NCBI GenBank assembly: GCA_039026975.1
Contig: JBCCLI010000210.1
Coordinates: 1-11,151 of the forward strand
Direction: 5' to 3'
DNA from: JBCBKZ01 sp039026975
GTDB lineage: Bacteria; Bacteroidota; Bacteroidia; J057
DNA length: 11,151 nt
How positions within the stretch are numbered: the stretch's first letter is position 1; the number at the start of each line of letters is the position of its first letter. Shown here piece after piece: positions 6,289 through 11,151 of this stretch. The position numbers and the translations under genes are program-made. Below the pieces are notes generated by a model that was not told the DNA's origin, made no database searches, and worked only from the letters and a program-made list of their open reading frames with translations.

Positions 6289-7023
6289 ATGGCAAAACCT
6301 AAATTACAGAAATTTGTCCGTTTTGAGGACCTAATCCTATATGAGGATGAAGATATACTGGTGGTTAATAAGCCCCTCTACATGGCTAGTCTACACGATA
6401 AAAGTATCCGTAATCTTCAGGGGATGAGCCAGCGCTATCATCCTGACTTAAGCCTCTGCCATAGACTAGATAAAATGACTTCAGGTGTACAACTCCTCGC
6501 AAAGGGAAAGGAAAATTATAGGGAGATTTCCCTTCAATTTCAGAATCGAGAAGTCCATAAGCATTACCATACCCTGGTTAGGGGGATTAAACAGTATGAG
6601 TCCTATGTCATAGATAAGCCCTTGTATGTATCCACTAACAGAAGGGTGAAACTAGACCGGGAAGAAGGGAAGAAAGCCCTCACCATAGTGAGTACAGCAA
6701 GACTATTTAAAAACTTTAGCCTCTTAAAGTGTGAGCCAGTAACCGGGAGAATGCACCAGATCAGGGTACACCTGGCTTCTTTGGGTTCTCCCATCATAGG
6801 TGATGAGCTATATGGAGGGGATGATGCGTATCTGTCAGACATTAAGCGTAATTATAAACCCAGTGGAAGAAAGGAAGAAAGGCCTATCAATCACGGCTAC
6901 CTATTACACGCAAAGACCATCCAATTCAGACATCCTAAAACAGCTAAAGAAATGACGATAGAAGCGCCCTATCCCCAGAACTTTGCCGCGGTACTGAAGA
7001 TTCTTGAAAAGTATAATGAGTAA
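6289..7023 (+). CDS. RluA-family pseudouridine synthase
   Basis: It isomerises uridine to pseudouridine in rRNA or tRNA. The catalytic motif HRLDKMTSG is at residues 58-66, with D61 as the nucleophilic aspartate. The RluA-type GRMHQIRVHLASLG motif starts at 153, and GDELYGG is at 171-177. There is no N-terminal S4 domain, so at 244 aa it resembles the short RluA/RluC-like forms rather than RluD. The residue after the HRLDK lysine is Met, where Asp, Ala or Pro are more usual; this position is variable and activity is expected. I cannot tell which RNA site it modifies. Its stop overlaps the next start (TAATG at 7021-7025), which implies translational coupling to the TIGR04282 gene. Confidence 0.93.
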   Translation: MAKPKLQKFVRFEDLILYEDEDILVVNKPLYMASLHDKSIRNLQGMSQRYHPDLSLCHRLDKMTSGVQLLAKGKENYREISLQFQNREVHKHYHTLVRGIKQYESYVIDKPLYVSTNRRVKLDREEGKKALTIVSTARLFKNFSLLKCEPVTGRMHQIRVHLASLGSPIIGDELYGGDDAYLSDIKRNYKPSGRKEERPINHGYLLHAKTIQFRHPKTAKEMTIEAPYPQNFAAVLKILEKYNE

Positions 7024-7643
7024 TGAGCATGCTACTTAAACAGGACTCCCTACTACTGATTTTTGTGAAGCACCCTATAAAGGGGCAGGTAAAGACCAGA
7101 CTAGCCAAAGGGATAGGGGAGGAAAAGGCCCTTAGCGTCTATCAAGCCTTATTAGCTTACACAGCTGAAATGGTCCAGGATGTTCAGGCTGATAAGGTAG
7201 TATTCTACGGGAATCAGCTTCCTGAAAGGGATTTATGGTCAGAAGCAGGCTATGCCCGCTATTTGCAGGAAGGTCCAGACTTAGGGGTAAGGATGGCACA
7301 AGCCTTTCAGTGGGGATTCCAGCAAGGATATACAAAAATCCAGATCATAGGGAGTGATAACCCTGATTTGACTACCCATATCATAGAAGAAGGGTACGCT
7401 GCTTTGGATACTTCTGCAGTATCTTTAGGGCCTGCTGAAGATGGGGGATATTATCTGCTAGGGATGAAAACATTTATTCCTTCTCTTTTTGTCCAGAAGC
7501 AGTGGAGCACAGAAACGGTCCTTGAAGCTACGGTAAATGACCTGGTAGAAGCCCAGCTGAGTTACCATCTATTACCTACCCTAAATGACGTGGACACACT
7601 TGAAGACTTAGCAGGGACTTTTTTGGTATCCTTGCTCTCTTAA
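7023..7643 (+). CDS. TIGR04282/DUF2064 family transferase
   Basis: This is a small GT-A-like (nucleotide-sugar transferase fold) protein, often annotated as an arsenosugar-biosynthesis or radical-SAM-associated glycosyltransferase. The family motifs are all visible: IFVKHPIKGQVKTRLA at residues 13-28 (nucleotide-binding loop), GSDNPDL at 110-116 (usually GSDxPxL) and GPAEDGGYYLLG at 136-147, with a conserved DVDT near the C-terminus. The length, 206 aa, is normal. No arsenic or radical-SAM gene lies nearby, so the arsenosugar label should not be trusted here; the true acceptor and donor are unknown. The ATG at 7023 overlaps the stop of the preceding gene by one base. A second ATG two codons later is also possible. 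The HEAT-like gene begins 4 nt after its stop. Confidence 0.9.
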   Translation: MSMLLKQDSLLLIFVKHPIKGQVKTRLAKGIGEEKALSVYQALLAYTAEMVQDVQADKVVFYGNQLPERDLWSEAGYARYLQEGPDLGVRMAQAFQWGFQQGYTKIQIIGSDNPDLTTHIIEEGYAALDTSAVSLGPAEDGGYYLLGMKTFIPSLFVQKQWSTETVLEATVNDLVEAQLSYHLLPTLNDVDTLEDLAGTFLVSLLS

Positions 7644-7647
7644 TGTT

Positions 7648-8175
7648 ATGTCAGACTTGCTAGAAATACTTAGGGAAGGAACCCTTCTCCAGAAAGGAAA
7701 TGCTTCCCAGGTTATTGACCATATTCTCCAGAAACCCCAGGAATTTGGCCAGCTTATCAGGGGAATGAATCATGAGGATTTCGGGATATGTATGCGGAGC
7801 CTGTACTGCGCAGAACAAATTTGTAGAAAGAGGCCTGAAAGTGTACAGCCTTACACATCTGAGATCGTCGCTTCTTTACCTAATTGGAAAGAGCGCAGGG
7901 AGATGGCACAGTTATTACCTTTACTGATCAGCCATTTAGAACTGCAAGGGGAGGAGCTGGGCCTGGCCTTAGCCTTTATTCGTGAGCGGTTAGAGAATAG
8001 TAAGAAGACCTTTGAGAAGGTAAACTGTCTACAGGCTATGGCAGATCATGCCACTAGAAATCATTGGTTGGTAGAAGAGGTCTTAGCTACCTTCGATGAG
8101 TATGAGCACAAAGGAGGCACAGCTATAAATGCCAGAATTCGGAAACTCAGAAAAAAATTGGCTAAACTTGATTGA
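7648..8175 (+). CDS. Small HEAT/ARM-like helical protein, unknown function
   Basis: I recognise no named family. The 175-residue product is all helical, with a spacing of amphipathic helices that suggests four or so HEAT-like repeats. One segment contains FGICMRSLYCAEQICRKRPE, followed by WKERREMAQLLPLLISHLEL and VNCLQAMADHATRN, and the protein ends in a basic helix (ARIRKLRKKLAKL). There is no signal peptide, transmembrane segment or catalytic motif. Proteins of this shape serve as protein- or nucleic-acid-binding scaffolds; the AlkD DNA glycosylases share the fold, but no glycosylase signature is visible to me. It lies 4 nt after the TIGR04282 gene and 9 nt before the DNA methyltransferase, so it is probably co-translated with both. 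A role as a partner of the methyltransferase is possible but purely inferred from position. Confidence 0.85.
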   Translation: MSDLLEILREGTLLQKGNASQVIDHILQKPQEFGQLIRGMNHEDFGICMRSLYCAEQICRKRPESVQPYTSEIVASLPNWKERREMAQLLPLLISHLELQGEELGLALAFIRERLENSKKTFEKVNCLQAMADHATRNHWLVEEVLATFDEYEHKGGTAINARIRKLRKKLAKLD

Positions 8176-8184
8176 AAGGGTATA

Positions 8185-9309
8185 ATGTGTGCTATGGCTC
8201 CTTCTGATCATATCAATAGTAGAAATTGTTGGCTGAACTACCCAGGAAAGATACCTGAGGCCGAAATTTGGAAAAGAGAAGAACCTTATCAGGTAGTAAC
8301 TACCCAAGAAAATCCTGCTACAGTCAATTCTCTCTACTTTGGCGATAATCTTCCCATTCTAAAATTAATTCTCCCCACATATAAGGGGAAGGTAGATTTA
8401 ATTTATGTAGACCCTCCCTTCGGGACAGGTCAACATTTTTCTAATTATGGAGAAGAAACTGCCTATGAAGACAGTCTGCTAAACCACCATTTCCTGGAAT
8501 TTTTACGCCAAAGGATACTCGTGCTAAAAGCCTTCTTGTCAGAGAGGGGAAGTTTTTACCTACACATAGACAAAAAGATAGGGCATTACGTGAAGCTGAT
8601 TTGTGATGAGGTGTTTGGCTTTGAGAATTTCCTGAATGACATTACCCGAATAAAATGTAATCCCAAAAACTTTTCGCGTAAGGCATATGGAAGCCAGACT
8701 GATATGGTCCTATTTTATGCTAATAATAGGGACCAGCACATATGGAATGAGATAAAGCTACCCTTGTCAGAAGAGGAAGTAGGTAAATTATTCCCTAAGA
8801 AAGAGAGGAAGAAAGGTTCCTATACTACTCATCCTCTCCATGCACCTGGAGAAACTAAGGAGGGGGATACCGGAAAGTTATGGAAAGGGTTATCTCCCCC
8901 TCCTGGTAGGCATTGGCGGTACCAACGAGCTGTTCTGGATAAGCTGGATGAAGAAGGACTGATAGAGTGGTCTGATACGGGAAATCCACGAAAAAAAGTA
9001 TTTGCTCAGGATCATCCCGGGAAGAAGATCCAGGATATATGGGAGTTTAAGGATAAAGGCCTCAGCTATGTTTCTTATCCCACAGAGAAGAATAGGGAGT
9101 TTTTACAGCAGCTTATTCTCCAATCTTCTCATGCTGAAAGTTTAGTAATGGATGCCTTTGCAGGCTCTGGAGGTACGCTCTGGGTAGCAGAACAGCTAGG
9201 AAGAAAATGGATAGGAATAGACCAGTCAGACAAGGCTCAGGAAGTTCTACTCACCCACTGTAGGGATCATCAGCTCATGCCCAATATGTATCACCTACAA
9301 AAGAAGTAA
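8185..9309 (+). CDS. Orphan beta-class DNA methyltransferase (probable N6-adenine)
   Basis: This is a site-specific DNA methyltransferase using S-adenosylmethionine. The catalytic motif IV DPPFGTGQ is at residues 76-83, after YFGDNLPIL (51-59). The SAM-binding motif I, MDAFAGSGG, is at 322-330, near the C-terminus and followed by the family ending KWIGID. The order motif IV, target-recognition region (about 120-315), motif I defines the beta class, as in type III Mod proteins. DPP[F/Y] favours N6-adenine over N4-cytosine, but this is not proven. YPTEKN before the FAGSGG block is the usual lead-in. At 374 aa it is shorter than most type III Mods. No restriction nuclease, helicase or specificity subunit is encoded nearby, so it looks like an orphan. 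ATG 8185 is used; a second ATG lies three codons later. It ends one base before the opposing MmcQ/YjbR gene. The target sequence cannot be read. Confidence 0.93.
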   Translation: MCAMAPSDHINSRNCWLNYPGKIPEAEIWKREEPYQVVTTQENPATVNSLYFGDNLPILKLILPTYKGKVDLIYVDPPFGTGQHFSNYGEETAYEDSLLNHHFLEFLRQRILVLKAFLSERGSFYLHIDKKIGHYVKLICDEVFGFENFLNDITRIKCNPKNFSRKAYGSQTDMVLFYANNRDQHIWNEIKLPLSEEEVGKLFPKKERKKGSYTTHPLHAPGETKEGDTGKLWKGLSPPPGRHWRYQRAVLDKLDEEGLIEWSDTGNPRKKVFAQDHPGKKIQDIWEFKDKGLSYVSYPTEKNREFLQQLILQSSHAESLVMDAFAGSGGTLWVAEQLGRKWIGIDQSDKAQEVLLTHCRDHQLMPNMYHLQKK

Positions 9310-9310
9310 G

Positions 9311-9667
9311 CTATAATTCTGCTAGCTCTTTCTGCACTTTTTTAGGTAAGCTGTTGACTATTAGCTCATAAGAGTGATCTATAAGTTCTCTGATTTGTGG
9401 ATCAGATAATTCCTGCTGAATCATGACCGTATTCCAGGTACGTTTATTCATGTGGTATCCAGGAAGTACTGTTTCAGGATATCTATCTCGCAGTTCCAAG
9501 GCATATTCTGGATCACATTTTAAGTTCACCCTATCCGCCAGTTCCAGTGGGCAGATCGCAAACATCTTACCCATAACTTTAAAGACTAGTGGATCTGGCC
9601 CAAAGGGGAATCCTTCCGTTACGCCCTTTTTTTGTATGCAGTGTAATCTTAGGCTTTCTACATCCAT
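9311..9667 (-). CDS. MmcQ/YjbR family protein
   Basis: This is a small cytosolic protein of the MmcQ/YjbR family, which has a CyaY-like fold and is often labelled DNA-binding on structural grounds only. Family features are TEGFPFGPDPLVFKVMGKMFA near residues 17-37, VNLKCDPEYALELRDRYP at 47-64, PGYHMNKRTWNTV at 69-81 and a C-terminal DHSYELIVNSLPKK helix. Its 118 residues match the family length. It starts at the ATG at 9665-9667, lies 8 nt after the secreted-protein gene on the same strand, and converges on the methyltransferase gene with a single base between the two stops. Molecular role is unknown. Confidence 0.92.
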   Translation of the reverse strand: MDVESLRLHCIQKKGVTEGFPFGPDPLVFKVMGKMFAICPLELADRVNLKCDPEYALELRDRYPETVLPGYHMNKRTWNTVMIQQELSDPQIRELIDHSYELIVNSLPKKVQKELAEL

Positions 9668-9675
9668 GCCTTAAG

Positions 9676-10197
9676 TTAACCACTTATTCTAAAACCACTT
9701 TGCTCACGCATCCAGGTATGTACGCTTCCTACCTTAGGTCTATCCAAGGTGTGTACAGGTAACTTATATTCTTCTCTGATTCCGTCTTCTACAAAGACTT
9801 CTCCATTTATTTGAATGAGAATTTCTTCCGTTTGAATTCTGATATTCTCTTTGATAAAGATATGATCCATCACATTTACCTGAAGGGAGAATTCTGATGA
9901 ACTTAGGTCCCCCACTGGAATAGAAAGGGAGAATCTTCCCTGGGTATCTGTTTGTATCTTATCCAGTATTGTATTGCCAGATTTCGCCACAATGATGGTG
10001 CGGGGGAAGGGAGCACCACTACTTTGCTCTTCTACCTTACCCTTTATCGTAATATGGCCCCGCTGATCAATGGAACAGCATATGTTTTCAGCATGAGAAG
10101 GAGTGGAAAAAATAATGGATAGAATAGCAAGGAATGTGAAGGTGAGCAAGAATGAATTCCTGAGAGTAAGCGTAGTAGAAAAGTGTGTGAACTTCAT
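9676..10197 (-). CDS. Secreted carboxypeptidase-regulatory-like domain protein
   Basis: The 173-residue product is exported. It has a signal peptide with a hydrophobic core around residues 16-31 and a likely cleavage site after SHA at 34-36. The mature part carries a carboxypeptidase-regulatory-like beta-sandwich (about 48-130), with the typical pattern ITIKGKVEEQSSGAPFPRT and then TDTQGRFSLSIP. This domain is common at the N-terminus of Bacteroidota TonB-dependent receptors and in cell-surface proteins, but no receptor barrel follows here. A cysteine pair (CC at 40-41) lies just after the cleavage site; it does not form a lipobox. The C-terminal 40 residues are not recognisable. It lies between the SH3-domain gene, 162 nt upstream, and the MmcQ/YjbR gene, 8 nt downstream. 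Function is unknown, probably periplasmic or surface-bound. Confidence 0.85.
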   Translation of the reverse strand: MKFTHFSTTLTLRNSFLLTFTFLAILSIIFSTPSHAENICCSIDQRGHITIKGKVEEQSSGAPFPRTIIVAKSGNTILDKIQTDTQGRFSLSIPVGDLSSSEFSLQVNVMDHIFIKENIRIQTEEILIQINGEVFVEDGIREEYKLPVHTLDRPKVGSVHTWMREQSGFRISG

Positions 10198-10359
10198 AGC
10201 GTGGATTGTTCCCTACATTTTACATAAGAGTATAAGACCGAGAAAATAGTTGCAGATTCTCTGAAATCTTTCGAAAAAGAAGAAAATAAGGCTTGTGGGT
10301 TGATCCGTCTAGTAGATATTACTCACTATTTCGGAGAAAGGTTACAGCGGGGGGAGGGC

Positions 10360-11151
10360 TTAAGGACTTGTACTGTTCATCACCAGTTTAGTACTTCTTC
10401 CCTCGTAGGTTTGAAGAATGACAAATCCACTTCTGTCATAAATCTTGTAAATACGCCCTTTTCGGTTCTTTACAAAAACTAAACTATCCTGTAATTCTCT
10501 TGCATCCTGGCAGGTCTGTAGGAGGGCATGAAGGAGAACGTAAATATCTTCTATGTGAGAATTAGGAATGATAAATTCCGTGGAGCTACCCGTATTAAAC
10601 TGGTGGGTAGTTAGCTTTAGGCTATCCGTAAAATACTGTTCTGTTTGCAAGTCAAAACTTTCTCCACTTTGGGGGTCCACCTGATTGGTATCTCTGGGAC
10701 TTATGGGTTGAAAGTTAAGGCTTACATAGTCTCGCAAGAGGGAAGGGTAGTCGCTCTCACAGTTTTCAAACCTGCTAGTGTCAGGTGCCGGGAAGGTGGA
10801 GAGGTATCCGTCGAATACATAGCCCTCTAAGGTGTCATACTTCACATAGGCCCAGTTGCCTTTTACCCAGTCAGATTGGAAAGGTTGTTCACTTACTTTT
10901 TTTACTACCAACTTAGCTCCATAGGGAATGATGGCGAGTCTTTTAGCTCTTCTCTGGAGACTTGCCCTCAGTTGTAAGCCTGAAGGGGCAAATACGTGGC
11001 TTTGCTTATGTTTTACATTAGTAATCTCCAGCTGAGAACCACCTATGCCGCGGGTAAGTACCGTATACAGTTCTTCTCCCAGTAGCTCTAGCTCTCCCTC
11101 TTTTCTGATGGCATATGTACTGACAGTGGAATCACAATAAAACTTATCTCC
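10360..11151 (-). CDS. Bacterial SH3-domain protein, N-terminus beyond the window
   Basis: The frame is open from the right edge to the TAA at 10360-10362, giving 263 visible residues. A TTG at 10911 is internal. Visible residues 53-119 form a bacterial SH3 (SH3b, type 3) domain: VFAPSGLQLRASLQ, then IPYGAKLVVKKV, then WVKGNWAYVKYDTLEGYVFD. Such domains usually bind cell-wall peptides or mediate extracellular contacts. The C-terminal 145 residues (about 120-263) hold no domain I know; they are rich in acidic and aromatic residues, with a basic patch KNRKGRIYKIYDRSG. Residues 1-50 look like a small beta-rich segment. Export is likely but the signal peptide is out of view. It is on the same strand as the secreted protein gene downstream, 162 nt away, so the two may form a cell-envelope pair. 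Confidence 0.85.
   Translation of the reverse strand, partial: GDKFYCDSTVSTYAIRKEGELELLGEELYTVLTRGIGGSQLEITNVKHKQSHVFAPSGLQLRASLQRRAKRLAIIPYGAKLVVKKVSEQPFQSDWVKGNWAYVKYDTLEGYVFDGYLSTFPAPDTSRFENCESDYPSLLRDYVSLNFQPISPRDTNQVDPQSGESFDLQTEQYFTDSLKLTTHQFNTGSSTEFIIPNSHIEDIYVLLHALLQTCQDARELQDSLVFVKNRKGRIYKIYDRSGFVILQTYEGRSTKLVMNSTSP

Noticed and set aside
8083..8307. 74-codon minus-strand frame across the HEAT-like and methyltransferase junction
   Set aside because: It is antisense to two well-supported genes and has no recognisable product.
8185..9667. Restriction-modification system
   Set aside because: Only the methyltransferase is present; the next gene is MmcQ/YjbR on the opposite strand, with no nuclease motif.
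9423..9674. 83-codon plus-strand frame opposite the MmcQ/YjbR gene
   Set aside because: It is antisense to a clear family member over its whole length.

Overview
This window is about 11.1 kb of chromosomal sequence from a member of the Bacteroidota, most likely order Cytophagales. Four things point there. An exact TAnnTTTG -7 element, the Bacteroidota promoter type, sits upstream of one gene. Most starts lack strong Shine-Dalgarno sequences. A STAS protein is paired with RNase Z. Two neighbouring genes encode a secreted carboxypeptidase-regulatory-like protein and a bacterial SH3 protein. The lineage is inferred from protein style and promoter type, not from a database search.

Layout. (1) 1-738 (+): 3' part of pyrF, type-2 orotidine 5'-phosphate decarboxylase. 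(2) 739-1349: about 610 bp with no gene I can support, ending in a strong stem-loop (1319-1354). (3) 1350-2879 (-): a 509-aa all-helical protein of unknown function with a TTG start. (4) 2880-3204: about 325 bp without a gene. (5) 3205-5382 (-): a likely three-gene unit read in the order STAS protein, rnz, yhhQ (queuosine-precursor transporter), driven by a recognisable Bacteroidota promoter at 5410-5442. (6) 5443-5535: a divergent intergenic region packed with overlapping hairpins. (7) 5536-9309 (+): a tight five-gene unit with spacings of 24, -1, 4 and 9 nt. It encodes a YgjP-like zinc metallopeptidase, an RluA-type pseudouridine synthase, a TIGR04282/DUF2064 transferase, a small HEAT-like helical protein and a beta-class DNA methyltransferase. 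(8) 9311-11151 (-): a MmcQ/YjbR protein, a secreted carboxypeptidase-regulatory-like protein, and an SH3-domain protein running off the right edge.

Functional reading. Most genes are housekeeping: pyrimidine synthesis, tRNA 3' processing, queuosine supply and rRNA/tRNA pseudouridylation. rnz and yhhQ both serve tRNA maturation and may be co-transcribed with the STAS gene. The most unusual element is the orphan DNA methyltransferase, which has no restriction gene nearby. It lies at the end of a housekeeping-like operon, directly after the uncharacterised HEAT-like protein. I see no CRISPR array, tRNA, rRNA, insertion sequence or phage module, and no clear-cut new defence system.
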